DNA of 64,000 nucleotides. Source: Lineus longissimus (lineage: Eukaryota > Nemertea > Pilidiophora > Heteronemertea > Lineidae). Positions within the stretch are counted from its first letter, which is position 1; each line of letters begins with the position of its first letter. The notes beneath the pieces are model-generated. The model was not told where the DNA came from and searched no databases. It worked only from the letters and a program-made list of their open reading frames with translations. The DNA lies in contig NC_088315.1 in NCBI RefSeq assembly GCF_910592395.1, positions 1,738,501 through 1,802,500 on the forward strand. The letters are read 5' to 3'. Positions 10,801-25,500 of the stretch are shown piece by piece. Position numbers and translations under genes: made by a program.

Positions 10801-13800
10801 GCTGTTAAAGAAGTATGTCTATAGTGAATGATATTTCAGTGGTCGGTCTTGGCTGTAAAAGTTCCTAACATCGTCTAACAAGCCACGCCTAGAGGTTCTT
10901 TTGCTTCCTGTTGCAGGTTCCGTTTTCTTTGAGGAAGTATTTTACTAATATCTCGCCGACAGCTACACCTGTTTTAAGAAAATGGCTTGGTGGGTAGCGT
11001 GCATTTTGTGAAGAAAACTGTACAAAGAAACAAGATACAAATACAACTAACTTTCTATTCCGGGATGAACACCGTGCGGTAAACCGTGGTGGTATTTTTA
11101 GTGTGAGTTATGAATGGTATTGCCGAGAACCAGCGTGGGTTTTTTTGTAATTCCGACGGAGCTGCAAGTAGTGCGGAAGAAATAACACACTCCCTGAAGA
11201 TATTGAAAAAATGGCACTTTTTGCTGACTTGGCTTTCAAAAACGATGCTTTGGCAGGTAGGGTGTTTTTTTCTCAATGAAAATGCAAGATTGCAGAAAAA
11301 CCGGGAGAAGAAAACCTCCCCAAATAAGTTAGTTTTTGCCAATCCTAGTGCATTGTTGGTATAACTTTCAACTACCGGCAATGCTGCCTGCAAGGTAGCC
11401 CAAGATTCATCATTACATCAAAACACGCCAATGGCGACCTGTGTTTAGGAAGGGCTTCTAAGACATCCAAGCATACTTACTTCGCGTAATACATCGCAAA
11501 GAAAATACTTTTTCCCTTAATGTTTATCTGCCCACTTAAGCAAAGTAAAAGCAGGCCTAGAATCTCTTGCTCATCTTAAGTAAGGCAGCATTCTCCCCAG
11601 ACAGGTTGTTTCTCTGGTAATCACTGGTTTAAGGGACATGTTTCACCTTGAAGAGGTCAGTCTGAGAAGTTAATCAACATGAAGTGGAGCCGATTTTTCA
11701 ATAGAGTACCATTGGTATAGTTCAGCATACTGCACAAGTGTTGGAGGAGGGAATCAGTAAATGCAGCGAGTATGAGCACTTTCCCTCAGGCCCATCCAAT
11801 GAAAGTTAACTGAAGCTGTACTGGTAGTAGGAACAGACGAGTGGATGAACCTCTGTCAGTGGATCTGTATATATAAACCATTGGCACTAAGTGCACTACG
11901 AAGGCGGTCTTTCGTTTCTTAACCAAGGGCCATTCATGATTTGAGATGGAATTGGTTGTCAGACATAACGACCATGCTGCTCCTGCTTGAGAATTAGTGT
12001 TATCAACATTTCACAATCAGAAGCCACTGGCAATGACTGGGAAGCAACAGACTTGCTGAAGTACCGGGAACACCGTTTGAACACAAATCATTCATCTTGA
12101 AACGGAAAACAAGCAAACAGAATAACGCAGCTACTCACAAAAACTTATGTTGCAAACCTCTCCCTGCCTGCTGGTGTACGGCTTTCCTTCAAAACAGTTT
12201 AGAGAGATTTGAAACTCATTACAAGCTTGGCCATAGGGCCATCGAATAACGGTTTATTCCAAAAATTCTGACCTAAGTTAAATGGTTCACCTTTTGGGTT
12301 TATTGTGTCACATCTGGTCATGAGAAATATATAACTACACTTTACATCAGTAACCCCAGGCAACATATACCTGACTGGCATTGACAAACAAGCACCTCCG
12401 TGCAGCATATACTCATCAATCACTTATTCAATGATTGTTATATCTCAATTTCCTCTAATGCTAGAGTAATCAAATACTGGCCAACAATATATTTTACGAC
12501 AAACAAATTAAACTCATCAAAACTCAAAATAGATGGTCGTTTATCTAAATGGTATCAATTACGTTGAATTCTACATAGTTTAGCATTGGCAAAAGCTGAC
12601 CTTGTCAGGAAGTTTACCAGAAAGCCCTACGACATGCAAGCTCAGGGATGGTTTGTTGATGAATTGAGATTTTTTGTCTCAGAGGAAGATATTGAGCATA
12701 ATTGAGCGAAGAACAGCATAAATGATCCATTATAACATCTCAGCATCCTCTCTAATTGTGGAGAGGCTTATTTTGTTTGTTTCATATATCCGGAGGTAGA
12801 ATTTGTGTCGAGGATAGTAATAACTTCTACTTCTAATTGTCTCACTGGTCTTGCAGAGGTACATCAAGCAGCGCAAGAACTCAACAGATCTGCATACTTA
12901 GTTGCACTATGATAGGAAGATAACATGTTGTCTGGCCACAGATAGGAATTGCTCGCCTTGGAAACCACCACTCCTTCAAGGAATAGTCGGAATAGCAGAG
13001 ATTTCATAAATGACATAAGAGGGGCTAGACATTGCATCAGCAGAGTTTTGCAATGCAACTTAAGGGATAAGTAAGGCATTGCGTATTCTGTCTTCAATGG
13101 CATTCGGCATATTCTATCCAGTAATCGTTAATATGTTGGTAATTGTACGTAACAATCAGAATCCTCTTCTCAAATAATAATTCGTCACCCTCATAAAATA
13201 TCATTGGAAGTCAGTAGATATGTTATAGGCTACACAAGCTATCATCATACCATGAAGCCAAGTAAATGTTACAGTTGGCTACTTTATCATGAATTTCATG
13301 TGTATATTGTTAAACTATGTATTGTGTACAGTAGGCGTAACTTCCGTTTAAGACAGTCTAGGCTGACCGTGTGGATGTAATAACTTTTAATGCTGGACTT
13401 ACTGTCCAGACAGGGATTTTAGGGTTTCATTAAATTATTAAATTCGGTTGTTTAATAGCCGTAAATTGTGGTCGTGAAAAAGGGTACATATCACCCTTTA
13501 TAAAATTTCTGAGAAGCCTTTCTCTGTAGTAGTCTAAAACATAAGGCGACTTAAAGTCTCGTAGTTAGGGTATGACATTCCTTTGGTCAGGTTTTGGCTC
13601 CAAAATATGATTATATGGGAATTTAATGATTAAGACAAGAGTCCGTGACGAGCTACTGGGTGCAAGTCATGCAAGTTATGCTAGGCTACACAAGCAAACT
13701 TTAAGCCATGAAGCCAAGTAAACAACTCTTTATCAAAAGGTCAACAAATCGGAGAAATTCACTCAGTTGAATCGGCATGTTAAAATCCTTCACTCGAACT

Positions 13801-16800
13801 GTTTGATAATTCCTATCCTTTCTAGAAATACTTGAAAAGAATTCAGCGGTTGTAAATGTCAATGGTTAAAGTGCATTTTACATATCTCGGGTGGTTGGTT
13901 TTGTATGCTTCGTCACGAACATGGCCTCAGGGGACAAGATAGCGATTACATTTTGTGACAGTTTTTTTTGCCTATTGAATAATTATTGATGTGATATAGA
14001 GCACTCCAACCTCTCCGGACCAAGCAACTAGTTTCATTGTCGGTCAGGAACTTTCCCGTCAGCATTTCCATTCATCCTCTCCCGACAAGCGCGAGATATC
14101 ATTTCGAGGAGGAAGAAGCCAATGTTGCTACAGCTACTACCTTTCAACACGGCGATCTGATGGATTTGGCAACATGAATACCTACAGCCTGTTACATTGT
14201 GTTACAGACATGCCAGAAAAGATTTCATTTCCCCTCAATATGTCCATTTATTCTCCTCTGATTAGCTGGAGATGCTGTTTCTACTCAGGGAAGGTAAGTC
14301 AAGTCGTTGTCCCAACACACAACTTCTACACTTCTACTTGAATCAACAAAAACTACTAACAAGGGAATGTATCAACAATAGCAAGGAGTTTGAAACGATG
14401 CGCATAATAAAACACATCAAAAACTTGATTTTTCATCAGTAAACAACATATGATCGCTCGTTGCTTGGAAAGCCCTGAATCACTGAGTAACAATTTCCGT
14501 CTATATTCGTTCACCACATCGAATCATTATTGGCTTACATATAAGACGAGTCTACCTATTTGACCGATTGCCCTCTGTGCATAAGTAGATATTGAAGAAG
14601 CATTTGCGTGACTTGTTAAGCATACCAAAGCACCAACTAATCAGCAGCAACCGAAGAGGGATGAGATGTCGCATCTAACTCGCGATCGAGTTATAGGCCA
14701 ACTGGACCATTAAACCGATGTCATATTTCAGGGTACTGCACCCGCCGTGCATAACCAAAGCGCAGTTTCGCTGGACACGTGTATCGGTAACGTAGCCTTA
14801 ATGCTTTCTTCTAAAGAACAAATAATGAGTAAAAAACGGTTACTATTTACCTTGAAGATAACTTACCCTTCAGACGAGAGATGCACAAACATGACAAAAC
14901 CTATTCCACCGGTTCTAAACAGAAGCAATCTAACAGACAAACACCTCTCATATGTCTTTTTAGGCCGAATTGACCGAATTCTTCGAAGGGCAAAATATTG
15001 TGAAATCCACCTCCAGCAGTGGTATTATGTCCAACGACTGATCAACCAGAATGCGTAATTCGCATGATATATATCTCACCACGACCCAAACAGGTGGCTA
15101 TGTACTCGTCAAGATCACTCTATCTAATGCGTAAACTGTCATCTCACAAAGGCCTTTTGAGAGAGGATTCTCACGATTTACGCTGGTAAGCACAGATTGG
15201 GCATTCTGTTTGGAAGCAAGCCAATCTCAGTGAGATCTATGTCAAACTTATAGATATGCGCATAAGATCTCACCTAGCTTTGTAATCAGGGGAGAGCTAA
15301 TGAAGTAAACATAAGCCAAGTTTGAAATACTCGTTTGATACTTATATTAGCTATTTCTGTGCGGAGGAATTGCCTGTGCGAATATCAACAAGCAAGGTTG
15401 CTTTAGCTTTTGATAACATCCGTGTAAGCCCTCGGTAATACTCTGATGCATTGGGCTGCATGGCCATGGTTACAACAGATAGGTGGCACGCTTAAGCTAC
15501 TACGTCCAATTCTGGCAAGGTAGTATTAATTTTTAGATATTTCGGACTCCGAAGTTTCTGATGAAACACAGCACTTTGTTCAACTCTGTATATTTGTGTG
15601 AAATCGCAAAGGCCCGTGTGCCCTTTTCGTGAACTTGACTTTAATTTGGCGGCAAACATTCATAAGCGATAAGGTAGATCAGAGAGTCATCAGATGCCTA
15701 AAATTCCGTGGTGTTTGAATCAAGAGCATATGTCAAGCCTAGACTATGAAAATGGCAATGAAGATAATAATTGTATACATTCCACGAAACGTACGAACTG
15801 TTTTTCAATTCAAGATATTAGAATGTGAGTGGCATATCATCAAATCATGTTTTATCGTGCAATCTGATCCAGGGTGACCCGGATCAAACCTTATGCTCCC
15901 ATAAAAGAAGTTGTCAACAGAGCACACGCTCGAGTTCACAAGACATAACTTCAGTTATTTCAACAGTGCTTATGATATACATGTAGTTAGAGGATGTAAC
16001 TCAAGTGTTGTTAACGTTCGATGGGGACATCAATTATCATAGGCCCCTGTCTGTCAACCAAGACCCAACATCATCCCTGTCATTTTCCGCAGCAGAAACC
16101 TCTCTATGTACCTTCTACAAATGTGGTCGTTTATCGCTTTAAGGGTAACAGAACCTGGTAAGCAGGGGGACCCAGCGGGGAGAAGGTAGTGACGGGGGGA
16201 ACGTAGAATCCGAGGAACAAGGTTCTTGGAAACATATGGAACCCGAGGAATAAAGGGACTGGATGGGGTCAGATGAATGAATACTCTATGTGTGTATGTT
16301 TGCATGGTTAGCAATTCAGGTCTGGTCACAAGATGGTTCCCACTGCACCAGAATTTGAATAATCAGTGCGCTACATATATGTATATATATAAGGCATATA
16401 TATTTTTCAATTCAATAAACACTAACGCCATAAAAAACGATAAAATGTCTTTTGAAGTTTAAGACATACTTTTTGATGGCCATTTTCTTTGTCTTGTTAT
16501 TGCCGTTTCGGCAGCAGCGTCGGCGCAATTAACCTTGTTGTTGATAATAAAATACGAGGCCTGTGTAACATTTCATAACTTCAACGCTTATAAACGTGTT
16601 GTTAGTTATCATCGGCAACATTAAGCAGTTTGAGATGAAGCGGTGATGTTTATGTTGAGGATAATAGCTCGTTCGTTTTTATTGAGGTTATATTATTTAC
16701 TTTTCCATGATGTTAGAGACTGCAAAAGAACCAGCCAGCATGTAGGCGTACGAGAGCTTTCACTAATGAACTTTGAGTGATATGAATTATAGTTTCCTGA

Positions 16801-18885
16801 ATATTGGTAACGTTTTTGTATACCACTTGTGCCTTTCTGAGAAATTTATATACGGGATGTAAGTCATTCACACTACCAGTCATTTGTCCAGACTTCCTCA
16901 GTACAACGTTCAATTTAACAATCCATCTTGTATTAAGCGGATGTTCTCCTCAAAGTCAAACTTTGTCCCGTGTTTCATTAGTCCCGTATTTCTGTGACCA
17001 GTACAAGTGTCACAATCGCGCCACAGCCGCCCCCGACCCCTCCAGTTCAGTCAGTGTCCAGTTACAGATGTAGATACCTTAGGCGCCGCGTGAGCTTTCC
17101 AATATCATCTAGGGGAAGGGGGTCATTGTGAGTTAGGGCGTAAAATTCCCGAGAAAGCGAAAAATTTGTTTCTAGGAGCATAATTGGGATGTTACCTACC
17201 TTTCAATTCAAAGTCTTTTCAACTCTTTTAAAGTCAAAATTGTGGATCACAAATATGTATAAGGTCCTAAACCATGACACCGGTACTCCGATCGAAAATA
17301 TAGTCCGAAGTCACTTTTCTATATCGCTTTTATGATTTCCCATTCCTGGCAAGAAGCAGGCAGTTCAGGATCCAGGAATTGTTTCCCAGCCACTGATTGG
17401 TCGGGGCTGAAACATCGGGAAAAATTCCCGAATCGATTTCGAGGCTTTATCATGAGATGGCGCTTGTAACTTTGCCGAGGCGTCGAAAAGGTTATCATCA
17501 CTAGTGATCGATAAGTAGCGGCGGGTGAGACATCTATGAACCATCTATGTGGAACAGAAAGCAAAAAGAAGAAGATCAAGTTCACCGTGTAGTTGGTTGT
17601 TATCATAACCTTTTTTGCCAGCGCGGTAGCTAGAAAGTTTAGGATGTTGATTCTACGGCGTGGTGTGGTTGCATGCAAGCAAGGACATACCTGCAAGCAC
17701 TGGCGTGTACATAGATTTTGTCAATGAAAAATCAAATTCCTTGGCATCGTCGATCAGGGATCTTCTAGGTGGTTGGTTGTTGGGAGAAATGGCGACAACA
17801 CTTCGAATTGTCAAAAATATGTTTTGCTTGAGATGTCAGTGTGAAATCAATGTTAGACACATTTGCCTATGTATGATAGGTATGGCCTGAGCTATTGATT
17901 GGGTGCCTTTGAGTACTATCTCGTCTTGCAAGATCTGTACTATTGCTGACACCACGTACGGGCTTAGCTGAGTACAGTAATGTGCAAAGAGTTCTGGTCC
18001 GTCAGTGCATTTCGCAAACCAGTCTATCAGAGGAGGAAAACACGAGAATGTTTTGCTTCAGAAACATGTCCTTAAATGACATCCAAAATGCCCTCCTGGC
18101 TTTTTGTTCCTTTATTCTGCATGTTTCCATTGCCCTATAACACTGGCCACGTTTGTATTATTCAGTTCAGTTTGTCTATGTCCTTAACACACTTCTTTTG
18201 TAGTTGCGCTCCCATTATTGTTTTCATTGGAACATATCTTTTCTTGAATATCACTAAAATATATATGCTTTACAGGGATCAACAACCCCTCAAGCTGGCT
18301 ACTAGGCCTAGTTATCGTCATCAGGGCCTACTATAATTGATAGGTGAACCAGTAACAATGGTTCATAAGATTCTAATTCAAAGCGAACAATTAGGTCCAT
18401 GTTTATTGATGAGGGGCCTTGAGTTACCTACAGTATGATAATACACGAATTCATGAAATTTACCATTGTTCCCCAAAGTTTGTGAAAATACTTGAAATTT
18501 GGTTTATCATGCACTTGTTGGTCTGTGATTCCTTGAGTGTGGTCGTCGGCAAACGGGTGCAAGGTAGTCAGGGGGAGTTTCTTACGGTAGCTGCTCAGAT
18601 TCTGTAGTTCGGGACAAAAAAGGGCACATTCAAAGCTATGTGGCTTGTTTTCCCAGGTGCCGCTTGCTGAATCGAAGTTGTTGTACAACAGGATCCATCG
18701 CAAGGGGAGGCTTTTCTTCATTAATCCGCCCATCTTTGACGAGGATAGAAACCCTACGTAGACGGCAGGTTCGATCTCATCGATGTGTTGTGATCAGCAT
18801 TTCGGCCTGCACTAATATGACTAGGAACTGATCAGGAACTACCACATCACCAGAAGTTTTGATTAGTATTCAAACTTTTATCGTC
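7822..18885. other. Long intergenic region with no confident gene
   Basis: About 11 kb lies between the divergent LRR gene (-) and the M13 gene (+). It should hold both promoters and 5' UTR exons. The open frames here are short and lack domains or coherent splice sites. A degenerate direct repeat occurs at 13226-13270 and 13681-13725. A G-rich patch at 16130-16260 has no recognisable role. I see no tRNA, rRNA or transposase. Confidence 0.5.
13226..13725. repeat. Pair of degenerate direct repeats
   Basis: The words TAGGCTACACAAGC and CATGAAGCCAAGTAAA occur in the same order and similar spacing at about 13226-13270 and again at about 13681-13725. The sequence between the two words has diverged. 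It is probably the remnant of a local duplication or a dispersed repeat. Confidence 0.5.
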
Positions 18886-19545
18886 ATGCCGTCCGAGGAC
18901 AAATACAAGATCTTTGACAACACGCCATCTGGAGAAATCAAATTCCTAGACTTCACCTTCCGAAAGCGAGAGATCGCCCTTGCCCTCGCCCTATCTGTGG
19001 TTGGTCTCCTGTGCCTCTCGCTGACCATACTCTTGGCAACCGAGGCCCTGAAGCCTGAGGATACTGGCTGTGACTCAGTAGGCTGTGTGGAAGCCGGGGC
19101 CCTACTGTACAGAAACATCAACTTCTCTGCTAACCCTTGTGAGGACTTCTACACGTACTCATGTGGCGGGTGGCTGCAGAACAACAAGTTAGAACCAGAC
19201 GACGACACGCGGTCAGTCTATCACAATATCTGGTATAAGAACATTGATAAACTATACTGGATTCTCTACGCATCCCCCAAACATGAAACATCCAGCGCCG
19301 AAGTGAAACTTAAAAACTTCTTCGCTTCTTGCATAGACAAGTATGAGAAATTCCGAAACGGAGGTGTGCCTTTTATCAAGAAAGTCCTGAATACACTTGG
19401 AGGCTGGAACGTCTTTGGAAATTTGCAGTCGAATTGGAACTTCGATTCTGCTTTGAGACTTGTTCATGTTGATTTCTGGACCAATGCCCTGTTTACATTT
19501 TCCGTCAATCCTGATCCACACAGCCCCAGACAGGGAATAGTTGAG
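18886..19545 (+). CDS. M13 N-terminal exon A
   Basis: This exon has 220 codons from ATG 18886 to a phase-0 donor (GAG then GTAAGT). The tail starts MPSEDKYKIF and is followed by FTFRKRE and a hydrophobic anchor. Then come GCVEAGALLY and CEDFYTYSCGGW. I chose ATG 18886 over the upstream in-frame ATG at 18859 because it lines up with the start of exon B. If not spliced, the frame stops at 19593. Confidence 0.8.
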
Positions 19546-22500
19546 GTAAGTCAGCGTACCGTTCTCGAATCAAAATCGGAACCTCCATATTGAAAATGAC
19601 CTTGATCTTTCCCCAAATTTTATGTGCCCAGACCACAACCATAATATTTTCTCTTTCCTTCGGCTGTTTGTGTCCTTGTTATATTATATGTTGAGGTCAA
19701 AAAGCATCATGAGGGCCTGCGAAGAAGCCCAATGGCTTTTAGGATTTTCAAGAGCTTTTGAAGCATTCCTTGTCAAGTCACCAACCCTTGTCCAAACTTA
19801 TTAGAGATGTAACGAGGCCAAATGTCCCAAGAGATACTTGCTTTAGGTCTAGAGAAACATGCGGATGAATAATGATGAGGAAGGGGCGTGTGAGCAAACA
19901 AACCTGCAGTCCATAAAATCAGTTGTGGTTAAAGCGCATGAAGACGGATACCATTCACCAACAATCCAGTTTCTCTAGACTTCTGGACTTCTCTGGACAC
20001 TGTCTTATGACTTCGCGTGTGTTCTTTGTGGAAGGAAGGATCATGCTCCGTTGACAACTCCGAAATTTCCTGACGAGAGGCATTTGTGCATCAATATCAG
20101 TGTGAATTGCCGAGAACCATGGAAAAGTACAAAGTATTCGGCAGCACCCCAAAAGGTGATATAACATTCTTCGAGTTCAAATTCACGAAACGGGAAATAG
20201 TGCTAGCAATCGTACTCTTCCTGGTGTTCTTAGTGTGTGTGTCGATGTGTATCCTGTTCGTCTCCTCCAACAAGTCTTATATGAACAATGGATGTCACAC
20301 TGTAGGCTGCGTAGAAGCGGGCGCATATCTCTACAAGAACATCAACTGGACCACAGAGCCTTGCGATGATTTTTACAGTTTTGCATGTGACCGCTGGATC
20401 GAGAGGAACCCGATTGAGGGAAGAAGCGTGACAGAGACTGTGAAGGGCAAAGTCTCGAGATACAACCGGTATCGCCTGTATAGGATCCTCATGAAGCCAC
20501 CAAAACATGGCCTATCATCGGAGAAGAAGCTAAAAGACCTCTTCAGCTCTTGCGTTAATGATTACGAGAGAATAAAGAGAAAAGGCGCACCATTTGTGAC
20601 GAAGGTTTTGAGTAAAATTGGCTGGACCGTGTTTGGAACGTTCTCGAGTGCAAGATGGGATTTGACCAAGGCGCTCAAGGTGGCTCATGTAGACTTCTGG
20701 ACCAAGGCGGTGTTTGATGTAAGAGTGGGACAAGATCTTGACAACAAGACTAAGAGAATCATCAAGGTAGGTTCGGTGAAAATATTCACACCAGGTGGTT
20801 TGGTATCAATCGTCTTTGCTTCTCAGGGTTTCGGGACAAGACCTGGACTATGAATTCATGATAGGGATAGGCAAGATCTCGATACTCACTCGCCATCTTG
20901 GCCAACAACCTTCACCAGTGTACACAGACCGAGGTAAAGTAACTGACCAATATGTTGTAACTCGATTCGTACTAAATGCCCCCTCCTCGCCTACCAAAAC
21001 AAAACACAAAAGTATAGTCAAATGAAAACGTATTATTACAGTTTCCATGCTTTTGTATGAACGCATTACTTGTCTTATCACTACATGATAATTTGAAGTC
21101 TCTTTGAAACGGCAAGTATTTGATACCCGGCCTCGTGCTGATAACTCGATATCGACAACACAAGCTCGCGGGGCCCCAAATGACTTTTGCGCAGGTTAAG
21201 AAAAACAAATAACACAAGTTTTGTCAGTTTCAATATAACCATTTCCTTAGTTCTGTAGTCTTGTTCTCTAAAAGATGGTCGTAGAAATTTGGGCGGATCT
21301 TTCACTTGGGACGTCCACCAACCGCGATATAATACCATAGCCATTCAGATTGAAATACATCGAGCCCGCCATGTGGCATTATCAGTCCGCAAGTCAAAGG
21401 TAAATGGAGATATCACTAGATACCAACAACGTACTTAAAATCCCTTTACACACCCCGCTATTACTTCAATATCAAATAAATTATTACTTAACCAGCGAGT
21501 TATCTTTCTTGACACCCGGTGTGTTATGACACGTTCGTGTCATAAATACTTGTACAACGTCTATGAGAGGTGTATGACATGGTCATGTTGATCAACTAAT
21601 TCGGATACTTTGAAGGAGGATATAGTAACACTGTGCTTTGAGGCAAACTCATATTCAGAGGCCCTCCCATATTCAAAATGGCTGACTCAAAGTATAACAT
21701 CCAGGATACAGATCAAATAGTGCCCGACCACAAGCCATCAGGTGGAGGCGGTACGGCCCCCTTCGACGTGACACCAAGGGAAATAGTGCTGGCCATTTTA
21801 ACCGCTATTCTACTTATTGCTTTGATTATCGTTGGTGTCATGCTCGGTATGAAACCATCCGAAGACCAAATCTTGGGAAAATTCTGCAATACTCCTAGGT
21901 GTTTGTTATCAGCGGGACACCTCGCGGAGAGCGCGAACCAGACTCTTGATCCATGTGATGACTTTTACGAGTACGCCTGCGGTGGCTGGGCCGGCCATCA
22001 CCAAATCTCACCAAGCGAATCAGACCGGACTGTCTACAGCCACGCCTCCGAACAAAACGAGCAGAAACTCCGGCGGCTAATTGAAGAACCTGTTATCAGG
22101 AACACGGTAGACTCGACTGAGAGAAAATTGAAAAACTTCTTCACCAGTTGCATGGAGGGATACGAAGTCACGAAAAATGCTGGATACCCGTTGATTGATA
22201 TTTTCAAGAATGCCTTTGGCGGCTGGTATGTGTTCAACCCTGCATTGCCAGGCTTTGATTTCAACAGTGGATTGCGAATGACCCATGTTGACTACTGGAC
22301 AAATGCATTGTTCACGTTTTTCGTGGCACCTGATCCAGAAGCGCCGAAAAAACGTATCATTGAGGTTAGTTGGTATTTGTCAAAAGGGGGACGTTTTAGA
22401 ATGCTCTCCATACTACATGTTGTCATAAACACCATTCCTTGGTCATTCTTAACTGGATTAGTGACTGCGACAGGTCAAAGTTTAATATCGCTACCTCGTT

Positions 22501-25500
22501 ACATATCTTTATCAGCTTTCCCAATAAAGGGAAAAGTAATACGTACAGTGATTATGTTATTTAGACAGATAATATTTTGGAACTTCTCTAAGACGCTAGG
22601 CTATCACAATGTAAAGATAGTTGAACCTAAATCAAAACAAAGACACTAAATGGAGTTTTCTTTAGTTTGCCGCGGGATCAGTTCTATGAACGATTCGTTT
22701 GTAGGAAACTGTGGTTAGATTTGACAGTTGTTTTTCAGGAATGAGACTAGAGATAAAGAATAAGTAGACATAGCTTTGAAACTAGCACAAGAAGTGCTCA
22801 TTATCTAGTATTTTCGTATTCTTCCAGGTGGACCTATCTGGTCTTGGCATGTACTATGGCTACTACTTACGTAACGAGTCCCAAAACGTCCGTGATGCCT
22901 ACAAGGCCTACATGAGGACAGTCGCCCAGCTTCTGGTCCGGGACAACAACATGACCCTGAATGACGCTACCAAGCAGAGGATCGAGACATTTGTCAAAGA
23001 CGTCTTCGAATTTGAGAAGGGATTAGCCAATGTAAGTTATGTTATGATCTTTTCCACTGATTTTCAGTTGGTGGTGATATCCAGTGTGTGCACTGGTTAT
23101 CATATTCGTGGCATGCTCAATTAACTCAAAGTAGTGTTGGCAGTATCAGTATAGAAGCGGTTGCCTTGTCGCCTGTCGCAGCACGGGCGGTAGTCGTAAC
23201 ACGGGCAGTCGAGACCGTCGTCGTTGCATACTAACATATCCAGTGAGAGCAGAAGTCACTCTCAGCCAAGAACATCGAATGCCCTGAAACTTCAAACTTG
23301 AACCACTCTCCTCTCCTCTTCAGATTACAGCGAACACGCAACCCTCGGACAACCCCCACGACCGGGATAACAGAGTCTCACTGAGCGACCTCAATAAGAA
23401 GGCCGGAGCGGTAAGTGCATGGTTGCTATATCAAACTGTCCGGGAAGTTCGTCCCTACCAATCGTTCAGCTCAAGAAGTCCAGGAGAATATTACAAAATA
23501 TCCGATAGGCAGATTTCACAAAGAGCTAGACGAACATTCGCGTACATTGAATAACGGATTTGCTCTAGCTCGTTTCTCGTGGCGTACCAAACACGAAAAA
23601 CAAATACCTTCGTATCGTATAACTCAGGACGTTCTTTCCACCCCGCAGGTTGACTGGGTTAACTTCTTCACCTACATGTTCGCACAGGCTGGCGTTAACT
23701 CCAACACCAAGATTGTCTTGCTGGAAAAGGAGTTCGTCTACTTAGTCTCTGATTACGTGCAGACGCTTGGAGCCAATAAAGATAGGTAGGTGTCAGGAAA
23801 GGAAAGTCCCCTTTGTTAGTGGGTTTGACAACCTGACCCCCAGGCTCTCAAAGAAACGTCGTGGCTAACCATTTGGTGAGTGTCGTGTTGCGTATTTCAG
23901 AATCCTCAACAACTATTTGGTATGGCGGCTAGCCCAAACCTACGCCCAGGACCTCTCGTGGGAGTACGTGCACGCCAATAGGGAGTTCTACGTGGCGGTC
24001 TCGGGAAGGGCTGAGTTCCTTGGCACATGGCGGTTCTGTTTCTATCTCGTCTCGGATAAAATGAAGGACGCACTAAGCGCCATGTTTGTAAGGGATCACT
24101 TTGCTGACGAGAGTAAACCCAAGGTGAGAGAATGAGTAATGAGTTCGCTCGAGAATCATAAGAGGACGCATTGGTTGAAATGAGGAATAGCGTCACTTGT
24201 AAAGCGAGGTCGGAACCCCGGTGACTGTGTCCAAAAGTAAGAGTCATATCATGCCGAAATATAAACTCCGAACCACCTGAACCTGGACCTCGGGCTTACT
24301 GAATATACCACAACAAATCTGCACAACAATGCACTGATCCATCATGTTGGCGATGACACTGAAGTTAGATGAAAAGAGAGATGTTGAACTGAAGAAAGAT
24401 TCCACTCATTTTAGGTCCATGAGATGGTAGGATATCTCAAGACCGCTCTTAGCAGCAGACTGCAGCAGGTGACCTGGATGGATGATGCCACAAGAAAGGT
24501 CGCGAAGGACAAGGTAGAGCTTCCCTAGTTTATCTGAAAATCAAGCCAAATTCATGGTGTCCACGAATTAAGGAGAAGACCTGTTCTAAAATCTATCATA
24601 TTGCTACCGTACATTTGTACGAAGTATCCATTCCCTCACCCACAGTATTGCTACCGTGCATTACCAAGACTCCAGTCCCTGACGTGACGCTTACTTCTGT
24701 TGAAGGTTTCTCGACACTGCCCAGTTCTCCCAACTCTAGTTCCTATTACCATTCTAAAGTTGTGATGATCACCCCAACACCCTATCTTCGTTCTTCCAGC
24801 TCTCCTCGGTTGTGGACAAACTTGGCTATCCAGATTTCATGATGGATGACGCTCAACTGGACGACATCTACAGAGATGTAAGTAACCACCGTGTAACCAA
24901 GAGCGGGATTTCCATTTCAGCAATTCTCTTTGGCACTTGGTGGCAACTTCAATAAGATGATACGTGACTGTGTTTGTCAAAGGGACCGTGAACAACAAAT
25001 GGTAAGAGGGTCCACCAAAGCAAAACACTGTTAAGAATAACCACAAACAAAGGAATCTGATCAAAAGGTTTTATCTCCCCAGCTCGTAATCGACCGCAAG
25101 ACCTATTTCCAAAATATCCTCAACATCGCCAAATTTGAGAAATCCTACTGGAACCGCCGCCTCATGCAGGGTGAGAACCGAGATGAATGGAGGATGGCTA
25201 CATACGACATCGCTGCCCAGCTTTACAACCCATGGAACGAACTCATGGTACCAGCAGGGATGCTCCAGTTCCCCCTGTTTGATAAGAAGTTACCCATGTA
25301 TATGAACTTTGGTTCCATGGGAAGTATCCTGGCGCATGAATTGATAAATGCCGTTGACGAAGTTGGTAAGTAAGGTTTTGATGATGATGACAATGTTCTA
25401 CATTTGCGTCTGGCAAGATGGAAGCGATTTTTTATATACTTGGACCAAGCATGATGAGCTTATATGCAGGTTGAACGACCATGAAGTCATAACAGTGGCT

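Noticed and set aside
10260-17696. Several open frames of 60-125 codons on both strands
   Set aside because: No domains, no coherent splice sites, composition follows the AT-rich background, and frames on opposite strands overlap.
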